A stretch of 64,000 nt of DNA from Pseudoduganella namucuonensis (GCF_900116645.1 NZ_FPBO01000004.1:1-64000); one strand, 5' to 3'; numbered from the stretch's first letter, positions 1 to 7,673 are shown. Translations and numbers: made by a program. The notes: a model not told the origin generated them from the letters alone.

Positions 1-1
1 C

Positions 2-361
2 TCGCAGTTCACTGATCGCTTCGCGGCCAAGGACAAGAAGCCCAGCGGCCAGCACGCCTTCGACAAGGCCTGCGCGGCCATCGCTGTCGAGCACCGCCTG
101 GCGCCGCCGCGTCATCCACAAACCAATGGCATGGTGGAGCGGTTTAATGGCCGGATTAACGAACTGCTGCGGCAGACTCGTTTCGATAGCAGGGCCGATC
201 TGGAGACGACTTTGCTGAACTACCTCAAGCTCTACAACCACCATATTCCACAACGCGCCATCGGCACCAGGACACCGATCCAAGCGCTCAAGGAATGGCA
301 GCGGCAGAAGCCCGAATTATTCGTTAAACGTGTTTATGATCAAACGGGACTCGACAAATAG
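2..361 (+). CDS. IS481-family transposase, C-terminal part (5' end outside window)
   Basis: The frame is open from the window edge to a TAG at 359-361. It encodes the end of a DDE integrase-core transposase. The segment PRHPQTNGMVERFNGR carries the HPQTNG and catalytic-Glu ERF signature seen in IS481/IS3-type enzymes, and the tail (NHHIPQRAIG followed by a PELF segment) is typical of IS481 members. The N-terminal HTH and the first two catalytic Asp residues lie upstream of the window. The probable IS end is at 356, so the stop codon is completed by flanking DNA. Family assignment is confident; the exact IS name is not determinable. Confidence 0.85.
   Translation, partial: SQFTDRFAAKDKKPSGQHAFDKACAAIAVEHRLAPPRHPQTNGMVERFNGRINELLRQTRFDSRADLETTLLNYLKLYNHHIPQRAIGTRTPIQALKEWQRQKPELFVKRVYDQTGLDK
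330..356. repeat. Putative right terminal inverted repeat of the IS481-like element
   Basis: Read on the minus strand from 356, the sequence begins TGTCGAGTCCCGTTTGATCA. That fits the TGT...-type terminal repeat expected for IS481 elements, and on the plus strand the element ends in ACA. The left repeat is outside the window, so the boundary is inferred from the terminal trinucleotide and from where the truncated HNH reading frame loses plausible sequence. Confidence 0.5.
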
Positions 362-642
362 GAGCCATCGTTATGCAGCCAATACCTGTCACCTTCAATC
401 GTTTGAACAATTTGCTTAGGCGGTTCACCCCTTTCCCTGCTGATGCCAATAGACAAAGAGAACCAGTTCAATTGCCTTGCAAGTTCAGCATCCCAGCTTT
501 CGCCGAACATCCTATTGCAATCGTTGCAGATGAAACCTGTGGTCTTCTTTCTGCCACCTATTGCATTCGGGATGATGTGTTCTTTCGTGCGGTTCGTCCC
601 TGATAAAACACTTGCACACAGGGCACATTTCCTAGAATTCAT
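340..642 (-). pseudogene. HNH-type (HNH_5-like) protein, 3' end removed by IS481 insertion
   Basis: The protein starts MNSRKCALC and shows a Zn-finger HNH layout: a CxxC pair (residues 7-10), KEHIIP (about 21-26), then CNDCN (about 39-43). This resembles HNH_5-type proteins, which are usually far longer than 100 residues. The reading frame enters the IS end near 356 and stops at 340, so the last residues are IS-encoded and the natural C-terminus is missing. A GAGGAT motif sits six bases before the ATG. It lies 60 bp after the SIR2-like gene on the same strand and may have been the fourth gene of that operon. The remaining HNH core might still fold. Confidence 0.65.
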
Positions 643-702
643 TGTTCATCCTCGATCTGTTCTTTGGCTGCAATCATGGGTGTATTTGACTTTTACATAC
701 TT

Positions 703-1668
703 TCACCAATCGGTGAATGTCGCGACATTGCCGAGTCTTACAACTTCATTGACCGGCCGTCCCAATTTTTCTCGCCAATATGCTTCACGGCCCGCCTGAT
801 CGCCAGCACCTTCCCATTCAACCACACGTATTTGCGTGGCGCTCAAATATGGGCGCAAGAGAACATTCAAATGATCATCCAGGCCTGAGTAGCCAAAGAG
901 GATGACCTCATCAACTTCGGAAAGGGCAACCCGCAGATAGTCCCAGTATGTAGATAGCACTAACGATGCGGCAATCACAGAAGGCTTGTGCTCCACATGA
1001 GTAAGAACGATGTGCTCGCTGGCTTCATTGACCTCCAGGGTGAGATCATCTCTAGCCAGCTTTACCACCTGCTGTCCACGATTGACGAACAACGGCGATC
1101 CATGCAAGTGCAAATAATATCCAAAATTGTTGCCGTATCGACGCTCTAGTGCACTTGCCGAAAAGCCTGTTGCAACCATGCCATCTACCAAACAGGCATT
1201 GTAATAGCCGCCAAAAACATCATTCGCAATGAACGATGTGTAGAGCAATTTATCGTAGTTTAGTGTTGCCACATGTGACTTTGTGTCCTTCACAAAATCC
1301 AATAGCGGGCCCTCAAAATCTGGTGGCAGAACGCCATCGTAGTTATGGAGCTTGGTCGCTACTTTATGGATATATTGGGCGGTGATCTCAGGGAAGTTCT
1401 GTCCATCTGCTGTAAGCCAATGTGCTTGTCCAGCTCCAATCTGATTCAGCGCTTTGCAGTACGTCACCGCGCGATGAAGCTGATCTAGTTCGTGCTCACC
1501 GACTGGCGCACCTGGACGGCCTATGCAGCGTTCAATGAGGCGTTTGTGTTCATTGGTCAGGAAATACTCTCTGTTCCAAATTTCTGCCAATGCTGTATTA
1601 AGTGAGAAGTGGGCCGGATCTAGCGCCATCCCTAGTCCATTACTGAAAATTATGAGCTTCCTTGGCAT
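703..1668 (-). CDS. SIR2-like protein, putative NAD-consuming defence effector
   Basis: The 321-residue protein has the landmarks of bacterial SIR2-like proteins: an N-terminal nucleotide-binding strand (FSNGLG, residues 8-13), a TLNYDKLL segment with the conserved Asn/Asp (about 135-142), a HLHGS segment with the candidate catalytic His (about 187-191) and GYSGLDD near 259-265. In defence systems such domains hydrolyse NAD+; that activity is inferred here. I chose the ATG at 1666-1668 because AGGGGAAGA precedes it and the domain starts straight after. An alternative GTG at 1744-1746 overlaps the upstream stop by four bases (GTGA) and would add 26 residues. It is third in the GHKL/Abi_C/SIR2 set. 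A DUF4917-like relative is possible. Confidence 0.75.
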   Translation of the reverse strand: MPRKLIIFSNGLGMALDPAHFSLNTALAEIWNREYFLTNEHKRLIERCIGRPGAPVGEHELDQLHRAVTYCKALNQIGAGQAHWLTADGQNFPEITAQYIHKVATKLHNYDGVLPPDFEGPLLDFVKDTKSHVATLNYDKLLYTSFIANDVFGGYYNACLVDGMVATGFSASALERRYGNNFGYYLHLHGSPLFVNRGQQVVKLARDDLTLEVNEASEHIVLTHVEHKPSVIAASLVLSTYWDYLRVALSEVDEVILFGYSGLDDHLNVLLRPYLSATQIRVVEWEGAGDQAGREAYWREKLGRPVNEVVRLGNVATFTDW

Positions 1669-1742
1669 TTCTTCCCCTCCCACCGATTTTGAGTTTGTTT
1701 TTACAAGATCACGAGCAGCAACAGCCTCTGTATGTTCAACCT

Positions 1743-2492
1743 TCACATAAAGTTGAGTAAGAGACGACCAATGGAGTTCGTCAGGTCACGGGCAAATAGC
1801 GCAAGCCACCTTTGAGAATCGCCAGCAAAATGTGACTCGCTGAATCCATTGCGTGAATTCGCAATTGCATTAGTCAGGGTCGGCATGGAATTGACGATCT
1901 CAACAGGGAACGGTCCTTGTGCCTGTAGCCGCTTGCTGATGTCGTCCTTCACCACCTTACACAATGGCATGAGATCCGTCAGCCCAGCCTGGTCTGGAAC
2001 GTTCTTGCGAACGTAGGTCTTGTAAAGTCCTTCCAAGCACGTGTAGCTAAGCGTAGTGGCCCGATTGTACTGGTGAGCATCAATCGCACGGTCAATGTCC
2101 TTTAGACTGTTGTTCAGCTTTTCAGAGTTCCAGAGGTCTACAGGAACAACCATGGTGGGCACGGCATAGCCACCACCAAACACGATATTCCTAAGGTTGT
2201 CTGCCGCTGGCTTGTCGTGAACTTCAATGTGATTGATGAAGACACGATATAGGCTGAACCTTTCGGGTTCAGGAAGCCCTTGAATGAGATCCCAATAAAA
2301 GTCCTTGCGCGAATTTGACTTGCCTTGGCCTTGCCGCAACGGCAGTAACTGCTGGTAGCTGGGAGCGCCAGGATCGATCTGCTGCACCATGCGGCAGAAC
2401 GTTGCACCACTCACATACAGCTCTTTATTCTCGCTATTGAAGGCTGCAAACAAATAATTGTAGGCAGCGATCCAGTTGACAGTCGATGTCAT
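1743..2492 (-). CDS. Abortive-infection C-terminal (Abi_C)-like protein
   Basis: A soluble 249-residue protein. Its C-terminal 80 residues (RNGFSESHF at 214-222, then an amphipathic helix with ALFARDLTNSIGRLL) resemble the Abi_C domain found at the end of phage-exclusion proteins, where an RN...(S/G)xxH motif precedes a closing helix. The N-terminal part, with a KDFYWDLIQGLP segment near 63-73, is not recognised. Its ATG overlaps the end of the GHKL gene (ATGA, 2489-2492) and its stop is coupled to the SIR2-like gene. This indicates one transcript and probably one functional complex. The Abi_C call rests on motif recognition alone. Confidence 0.65.
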   Translation of the reverse strand: MTSTVNWIAAYNYLFAAFNSENKELYVSGATFCRMVQQIDPGAPSYQQLLPLRQGQGKSNSRKDFYWDLIQGLPEPERFSLYRVFINHIEVHDKPAADNLRNIVFGGGYAVPTMVVPVDLWNSEKLNNSLKDIDRAIDAHQYNRATTLSYTCLEGLYKTYVRKNVPDQAGLTDLMPLCKVVKDDISKRLQAQGPFPVEIVNSMPTLTNAIANSRNGFSESHFAGDSQRWLALFARDLTNSIGRLLLNFM

Positions 2493-4441
2493 TTCACCTC
2501 CGCAGGCTCAGCCTCCAGCATGTCCGCCTGGCGCACGGCGATGGGCTCAATGAACCTGCTCAGTTCTATCTGCTGCTCCACAAGGAATGGAGCATCTTTC
2601 ACCTTGTCGTAAAGCTTCAAAAGACGCTGTTCAGCGCGACTCAAGATAATGCTGTACAACAGGGGCTGAATCCTCACCTTGTCGTTGTCTTCGGTGCGGG
2701 TGCCGCCTTCACCAGCCTCAATCTGATCGCCGAGGACGAAGCCATCCACCCGCGTTTCAGGCTGGATATACCCCTTCTTCTTCAACTCCTTTACATACTT
2801 CCAAATCTGCTCCTTTTCCTTGGAGCCTAGGGAAAGCTTGGTCGTCTTCAAATCAACGATGACCAGGTGGCCCACGCCCACTTCTTCATGTTCCTCGTTG
2901 TAGGAAGGCACTGAGTAAAAGCCGATACTGCCGTCACCGCGAATCACAAAGTCTGGCCGATTCAGCGAAGCCTTTTCAGCCGTACCGTCAAACAACTCAC
3001 GGATGACGGTGGTCATGCCCTTGTTGGACGTGAAGTGGATGGATTCAAACTTATCTCCAAACATCCAAAGGCCCTTGGCAAAGAGCGGCTGGAGTTCTTT
3101 GACTTCATCGATTCCAGCAACCTGAATCTTGATCCTCAACTCGTTGATGACTTTGAGCCGGCCCTGAATTTCGTCAAGAACGACCTTCGCCATGCCAATG
3201 GTCCACTGGCTCAAAACTTCGTGAAGGGCATCTAGGTCATGCGGGTCTTGGCTGTGAAGGATTTCAAGCAGCCCATACTGCGACTTGCTCTTTTCCAGCT
3301 TCGCCAGAATGCCTGTCAGTTGCACGATCTCCTGCTCACCAAAATTAGGGCAAGCATCCACGACTTCATTAACGAACGTGGTGACGCGATCCTTACTCAA
3401 AAGTGGCAGGGCATTAACCGACTGGCCCACTCGCTCAAGAACAGCGGTACGCTTATCTTCGCGTTCGGCTTTGCTGGAATCAAAAATGATTTTGCGAATG
3501 CAGTCCTGGACCGTCTCGCGGGTTTTCGTCCATGCCTGGTTGTCGTCCTTAAAACCACTCCAGTCACTCAGCACTGCATCTTGAGCATTCAGGTAATCAG
3601 CTTTAACTATGAAGGTAAACCGTTTGGCTTCCGAGGTTCGTCCATCAAGAATGCGCTCGTAGTCACTACGACTCCACTTGCAATCACCGACAGCACGCCC
3701 TTGCACCCACCATGCCAGCCCATGCTGCTTTGTCGTTTTATCAGCCTTCTTGGTGTCGATGTGAAGGATCGTTACCTCACCATATCCCGGCACAACGACC
3801 ACACTCCTTGAGAGCAAATTGGGGATGTCGTTGAACGTGATTTCACTGCCATTCAGCTTCACCTTGAACGCTGGGTTTGCAAGGAAGCGACTGCCAATTA
3901 ATTCACGAGCTTTATCTTCCGAGAACATAAGCCGTGGGATATCACCATTCCCAACAATTTCCGTTCCATGACCAACGACACCTTTATCCGTAAAGGAGAC
4001 TTCCTCAAGGACCAGTGGATCAGTTGGGGTTCGGTGAACACGGCAGACGAACTCCTGCCCGTTCTTCCTTGAAGTGATCAGGTACTCAGTGGAAAAGCAA
4101 AAACTGGCAAAACGTCCTTTACCGTTTTTGCCGAACACAGCTCGCGGCAGTCCTTGAACATCGGCGGGCGGCAGCGTAGTAGCATCACCAGCGCTGAGTC
4201 GGTTGTATGCGATGGTCCGCCAAATGTGCTGGAATTCTTCACGAGTCATTCCATGCCCGTTGTCCACAATCCTGAACTGTCTTTCAAACTCATGATCAGG
4301 CCATGTAATTTTCACTTCCGTGGCATAAGCGTCCCAGCAGTTGGCGACCAGTTCAACGATGGCTGTGGCGGGATCAGTTATTATGGAGCCAGCATAGCTT
4401 TCCAAGAAGCGTTCATCGTAAAGAAGTGTTCTTTGCTCCAT
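2489..4441 (-). CDS. GHKL (Hsp90/MutL/MORC-like) ATPase fused to a PD-(D/E)XK-type nuclease domain
   Basis: The 650-residue protein has a clear GHKL ATP-binding fold at the N-terminus: the N box with E30, N34 and D37, the G1 box DNGHGM (60-65) and a glycine-rich lid GKNGKGRF (104-111). A helical middle region follows (about 300-440). The C-terminal part looks like a PD-(D/E)XK nuclease of the Mrr/Shedu type: RPDF (D497), VDLK (D530-x-K532) and a following helix with Q545. MutL/MORC-like ATPases joined to restriction-type nucleases are known from prokaryotic conflict systems. AAGGGAATAAA precedes the ATG. It is first in the operon with the Abi_C and SIR2-like genes. ATPase is near certain; the nuclease domain is an inference from motifs. 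Confidence 0.8.
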   Translation of the reverse strand: MEQRTLLYDERFLESYAGSIITDPATAIVELVANCWDAYATEVKITWPDHEFERQFRIVDNGHGMTREEFQHIWRTIAYNRLSAGDATTLPPADVQGLPRAVFGKNGKGRFASFCFSTEYLITSRKNGQEFVCRVHRTPTDPLVLEEVSFTDKGVVGHGTEIVGNGDIPRLMFSEDKARELIGSRFLANPAFKVKLNGSEITFNDIPNLLSRSVVVVPGYGEVTILHIDTKKADKTTKQHGLAWWVQGRAVGDCKWSRSDYERILDGRTSEAKRFTFIVKADYLNAQDAVLSDWSGFKDDNQAWTKTRETVQDCIRKIIFDSSKAEREDKRTAVLERVGQSVNALPLLSKDRVTTFVNEVVDACPNFGEQEIVQLTGILAKLEKSKSQYGLLEILHSQDPHDLDALHEVLSQWTIGMAKVVLDEIQGRLKVINELRIKIQVAGIDEVKELQPLFAKGLWMFGDKFESIHFTSNKGMTTVIRELFDGTAEKASLNRPDFVIRGDGSIGFYSVPSYNEEHEEVGVGHLVIVDLKTTKLSLGSKEKEQIWKYVKELKKKGYIQPETRVDGFVLGDQIEAGEGGTRTEDNDKVRIQPLLYSIILSRAEQRLLKLYDKVKDAPFLVEQQIELSRFIEPIAVRQADMLEAEPAEVK

Positions 4442-4527
4442 TTTATTCCCTTGCTGATTCTTATTTGAAATCAGAAAAATTCAGGCCTACCACAACCTTC
4501 TCTAGACTAATTTTCTTCTGACCTGAT

Positions 4528-4548
4528 AGGTCGGCTATTGGCCGACCT
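4528..4548. repeat. Perfect hairpin related to the GGCCGA leader-repeat family
   Basis: AGGTCGGC and GCCGACCT form a perfect 8-bp stem around a TATTG loop. It lies about 85 bp upstream of the GHKL ATPase start and downstream of the small membrane gene. Its core TATTGGCCGA matches the motif found in the leaders of the small genes further right. There is no T-tract, so it is not a clear terminator. Confidence 0.6.
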
Positions 4549-4594
4549 CAGACTAAGTCTTCAGGATTCGCGCAATCATGAATCTCTTTTTCCG

Positions 4595-4897
4595 TCATTT
4601 ATCCTTCTCCGCCGCTTCATTCCTTGGAAGCGCTAATTGCGCAGCATGCCACTTAGGCGCACGCCAAATTCCAATAACAACTGCCAACAAAGTAATCGGA
4701 AGAAAGGAGCCTGCAGTGTACGCAAGATTTGGTGCGTTTCGTGCTAACCCCAAGAATAATCCCAGGATGTAAAACAAGGCATAACTCGCGGCAAGCCAAA
4801 TCCAAGGATTCAACATGGGACGTTTTGCAAAATAGTTCACTATTTTTGCAAAAATGAATAACAGCGCTAGCCAGATGAGTAGAGAGAAAATTTGCAT
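4595..4897 (-). CDS. Small membrane protein of unknown function
   Basis: A 100-residue protein with three hydrophobic stretches: residues 1-23, about 31-52 and about 63-80. A short polar, charged C-terminal tail ends in AAEKDK. I do not recognise a family. There is only a weak ribosome-binding site before the ATG. It sits in the low-GC island between the GHKL operon and the recombinase, and a copy of the GTCCGG leader repeat lies about 60 bp upstream. Coding status is supported by membrane topology and lack of competing frames. Confidence 0.55.
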   Translation of the reverse strand: MQIFSLLIWLALLFIFAKIVNYFAKRPMLNPWIWLAASYALFYILGLFLGLARNAPNLAYTAGSFLPITLLAVVIGIWRAPKWHAAQLALPRNEAAEKDK

Positions 4898-4957
4898 ATT
4901 AAGGTATGGTAATTACATGTCTTGTTAAAGTTTTTTACAAGTGCGAGTCGCTTGTGA

Positions 4958-5033
4958 ACGTCCGGATTTTGCCGCACTCCGTCAATGAGCAAGGATACCA
5001 TCTTGCTCTAATGAAAAGCTCACCAATTATCAC
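4958..5033. repeat. Island leader repeat, long form (copy 1)
   Basis: This stretch aligns over about 75 bp with 8008-8087. Shared blocks are CGTCCGG/TGTCCGG, the (T/G)GCCGnACTC region, AAGGATA(C/G)CATCTTGCTC and TGAAAA. It stands upstream of the small membrane gene that starts at 4897, in the same relative position as copy 2. Confidence 0.65.
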
Positions 5034-5099
5034 ATCACCTGCGGCCCCGCGTCATAGCGGGCAAGGCGCATAGTAGAGCTCCCATCCAGGAGGTCTATC

Positions 5100-5726
5100 A
5101 TGAACAATCAAGTGAAAGGTTTTGGCCAATCTACGCCGTGGAACAAGGGCAAGTTGGTCGGGCAAAAAGCGCCGCTGCATATAAGTGAAATCTGGGCAAT
5201 TCGCGTTCACTTGGAAATCTTCGGCAGGGCCCGGGACTTGGCACTCTTCAACTTGGCCATCGATAGCAAATTGCGTGGCTGCGACTTGGTCCAACTGCGT
5301 GTCAACGATGTATGCCATGGAGGCCATGTGGCAGCGCGGGCCAGCGTGATGCAGCAGAAAACCAAGCAACCCGTCCAGTTCGAACTCACCGCAGGAACCA
5401 GGAAAAGCTTGGGGGACTGGATAGCGGCCGCAGCCCTGCGCCACGGCGACTTTCTTTTCCCAAGTCGAATCTCAGAATCGCCGCACATTTCGACTAGGCA
5501 GTACGCGCGTATCGTTCACCAATGGTTCGACGAAATAGGCTTAGACCCGACGGCATACAGCACGCACACGATGCGCCGGACGAAGCCAACACTCATCTAC
5601 CGGCGCACAAAAAATTTGCGTGCGGTGCAGCTATTGCTGGGCCATACGCGCCTCGAGAGCACCGTACGATATCTGGGCATCGAAGTCGATGACGCACTCG
5701 AAATGGCCGAGCAGACAGACGCTTAA
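5100..5726 (+). CDS. Compact tyrosine recombinase/integrase
   Basis: The 208-residue protein is a tyrosine recombinase reduced to the catalytic domain. Visible active-site residues are R59 (KLRG), K87 or K89 (QKTKQ), H156-x-x-R159 (HTMR), H182 (LLGH) and the nucleophile Y191 (TVRY). Classical integrases are 300-400 residues long and carry an N-terminal core-binding domain; here only about 30 residues precede the fold. AGGAGG sits eight bases before the ATG. It is the only plus-strand gene in a run of minus-strand orphan genes. It could mobilise the surrounding repeats or cassettes, but no att site was proven. It is not an IntI: it is too short and no IntI patch is visible. Confidence 0.85.
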   Translation: MNNQVKGFGQSTPWNKGKLVGQKAPLHISEIWAIRVHLEIFGRARDLALFNLAIDSKLRGCDLVQLRVNDVCHGGHVAARASVMQQKTKQPVQFELTAGTRKSLGDWIAAAALRHGDFLFPSRISESPHISTRQYARIVHQWFDEIGLDPTAYSTHTMRRTKPTLIYRRTKNLRAVQLLLGHTRLESTVRYLGIEVDDALEMAEQTDA

Positions 5727-5870
5727 GAACAAGGGCGACGCCAGCAGTCGCCCCATTACGCACCTTTGAGCAAAAGGACGGTCGCCATTGGAACCTGCTT
5801 GCGGCGCTGCCTGGGAAACACTTTCGTCTCGCAGCGATTCGTGGCGCATCACCCTGACCCCACCCTACGT

Positions 5871-6245
5871 TTATTCTTTCTTCTTCATCAGACCGGCCAA
5901 TGTGGAAAACGGATTATGCGTTGCCGGAGCGACCTCGGCCGATTTCAAACCAGGACCCCGGTCGGCCTCAAGATAACGCGAGTGTTCGTTATCGTGGCAG
6001 TAAAGGCACAGCAATTCCCAGTTACTGCCATCAGGCGGATTGTTGTCATGATTGTGGTCACGATGGTGCACCGTCAGTTGTGACACATTGGTATGCGTGA
6101 ATTCGCGCATGCAGCGCCCGCACACCCACGGATACATTTTCAGCGAGCGCTCGCGATAGCCCAGCTCGCGCTGGTCGGCCGCGCGCCGTGCGTCGGCCAC
6201 AATTTTGTCCAGCCGCGCGGCGTCCGGTTTTTTTCCAATGGTCAT
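5871..6245 (-). CDS. yajD: YajD-like HNH nuclease
   Basis: The 124-residue protein has an HNH finger: CGRCMREF (Cys pair about 42-45), VHHRDHNHDNNPPDG (about 59-73) and LLCLYCHDNEHSR (about 78-90). These are the features of the YajD family of small HNH proteins. Length matches the family. GGAAGGAAATAAGC precedes the ATG. It lies beside the recombinase in the island and has no obvious operon partner. The substrate of YajD proteins is not established. Confidence 0.85.
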   Translation of the reverse strand: MTIGKKPDAARLDKIVADARRAADQRELGYRERSLKMYPWVCGRCMREFTHTNVSQLTVHHRDHNHDNNPPDGSNWELLCLYCHDNEHSRYLEADRGPGLKSAEVAPATHNPFSTLAGLMKKKE

Positions 6246-6553
6246 GCTTATTTCCTTCCCTTGCTGTTACTTGTTGGCTGGCAGCGCCCACTGGGGGACG
6301 CGCTCGATTATATTGGGCCTAACCGACAGATGGTGTTCTTCCAGCTTTGTAGACTGTAGGAGCTCTGCGGATTGTACTCGACAGCGTACTGGCGTCGGCG
6401 GGCTCGGCCGCTGGCGCCTCAAAGCCGCCAGTCATTCTGAACAATCGGTTGCACGCTGATCTAGAAGCGCAGATTCTCAAATGAGACATCCGCGTGACGG
6501 ACTGCGCCACGCTGACAGCCCGATGGACCTAGACGACTACTTCGTGTCGACAC
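6246..6553. other. Intergenic stretch holding one copy of the GATTGTACTCGAC repeat
   Basis: No convincing gene is present; the short frames are antisense or lack initiation signals. It contains the first copy of the 53-bp repeat (6370-6422) that recurs beyond the next gene at 7119. Confidence 0.5.
6370..6422. repeat. Flanking direct repeat, copy 1
   Basis: It begins GATTGTACTCGACAGC and ends GCTGGCGCCTCAA. It matches 7119-7171 at both ends with a diverged GC-rich middle, and the two copies bracket the gene at 6554-7039. Confidence 0.6.
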
Positions 6554-7039
6554 CTATCGAAAGAACCTTCGCCAAATCGGCGTCGCTGGAGGTAGGTAGA
6601 CTTCGGCAGGAATACCTATCAGCGCTGGGCCTGAAAGAGTCGCTCCTTCAAGTGTTTCGCCATCGTTTAGGGCTCTGTTCGCGGCGTCGAGCAACGCACT
6701 TCGATGTACGACGTTGCTGAACGTACTCCGAGGCCCTTCGTGGAACTTATGCATTGCAAGGCGAGTAGCGCTTTCGAAGATTGGTTCCAGTTTCAAGTCA
6801 AGCTCAATCCACTTGCCGCGCTTGTTTTTTACGCTAAAAGTCAAGGGAAGCGTGACCTTGGCCATGTGAGAAATCAGAACGATCCCGAATGCCTCCGGCA
6901 CCCAATCAATCAAGCGCCTAGCGAGCATAGGATCTTGAACCAACGCGGCAACTCTGGATTCGATTGCCTCGTCGTCGAAGCCTTCCGAACCAATGATGTC
7001 AGCCACTTCTTCGAGTCGTACGGCGGAAAATGAAAGCAT
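6554..7039 (-). CDS. Hypothetical protein in a repeat-bounded unit
   Basis: A soluble 161-residue protein, rich in charged residues at the N-terminus and with a proline-containing C-terminal tail ending IWRRFFR. A segment GIVLISHMAKVTLPLTFSV (about 52-70) looks like paired beta strands. No family is recognised. No clear Shine-Dalgarno motif precedes the ATG at 7037-7039. The gene is bracketed by two copies of a 53-bp repeat in the same orientation and has a GACCGC...GGCCGG leader motif about 55 bp upstream. That is what a cassette would look like. Confidence 0.6.
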   Translation of the reverse strand: MLSFSAVRLEEVADIIGSEGFDDEAIESRVAALVQDPMLARRLIDWVPEAFGIVLISHMAKVTLPLTFSVKNKRGKWIELDLKLEPIFESATRLAMHKFHEGPRSTFSNVVHRSALLDAANRALNDGETLEGATLSGPALIGIPAEVYLPPATPIWRRFFR

Positions 7040-7093
7040 GAATGGGAGGCGAAGGTTATTGTTTAGAAAGTGCAGTTTAGAGCGATTGGGAAG

Positions 7094-7118
7094 TGACCGC
7101 TTCTGGCCGGCTCCCGCC
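7094..7118. repeat. GGCCGA-type leader repeat, copy upstream of the 7039 gene
   Basis: TGACCGCTTCTGGCCGGCTC matches the consensus (T)GTCCGCTTTTGGCCGATnnC seen at 7674, 8009, 8495 and 8948, in the same orientation relative to the gene that follows on the minus strand. Confidence 0.55.
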
Positions 7119-7171
7119 GATTGTACTCGACGGCAGGCGGCGCCTGCCGGTCCCGCTGCTGGCGCCCCAAC
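7119..7171. repeat. Flanking direct repeat, copy 2
   Basis: It begins GATTGTACTCGACGGC and ends GCTGGCGCCCCAA, matching 6370-6422. It is contiguous with the leader repeat at 7094-7118. Confidence 0.6.
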
Positions 7172-7218
7172 TCGGACCTTCGCTATTCGTCTCTAATTAA
7201 TTGCGTACTTCGCCGCCA

Positions 7219-7668
7219 CTAATTCATCCTAAAGAGGGCGACAATGAATTTACCAGCAAGCCGACGAAGCTCGATCAATGCGAAGGCAATAAGACCGCCC
7301 GCGACAAGGATGGGACCACGCTCGTAGTCACCAAAGGCTAATAAGCCAAGACCTACGGCGAAGAAAAGTGCACAGAACACGTGGAATGCCTTTCGGGCGG
7401 AGCGCTGTAATTTCTCCTGCTGTTGCACTTGCTCGGATTTAAATTCGGCTTGATCATTTAGGTCCTTTACAGTCGATTTGATCTCTACTTCAATATTTTT
7501 CAAATCACGCGTGTCGAGAACCTTGGTCAATGCAAAACGCGCTTCTTCAACGAGGGAATCACTCCGAGTGGCAATAAGGTAAGCAAGCTCATCATCGCTC
7601 ATTCGGGCGTACGTCTCTTGAAAATAAATGACTTTCGATTGATCCATATTCTGCTCTAACTCTTCCAT
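7219..7668 (-). CDS. Hypothetical membrane protein with cytoplasmic coiled region
   Basis: A 149-residue protein. Residues 1-85 are polar and helical, with many Glu, Lys and Gln residues (EFKSEQVQQQEKLQ) suggesting a coiled coil. Two adjacent hydrophobic segments follow (about 93-110 and 118-133), with basic residues after the second (LRRLAGK). No family is recognised. The ATG at 7666-7668 lies just after a leader-repeat copy; an internal ATG seven codons later (MDQSK) is an alternative start. Confidence 0.6.
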   Translation of the reverse strand: MEELEQNMDQSKVIYFQETYARMSDDELAYLIATRSDSLVEEARFALTKVLDTRDLKNIEVEIKSTVKDLNDQAEFKSEQVQQQEKLQRSARKAFHVFCALFFAVGLGLLAFGDYERGPILVAGGLIAFALIELRRLAGKFIVALFRMN

Positions 7669-7673
7669 ACTTG

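Noticed and set aside
6481..6720. Plus-strand 79-codon frame between YajD and the hypothetical gene
   Set aside because: It runs antisense into the 6554-7039 gene and has no ribosome-binding site.
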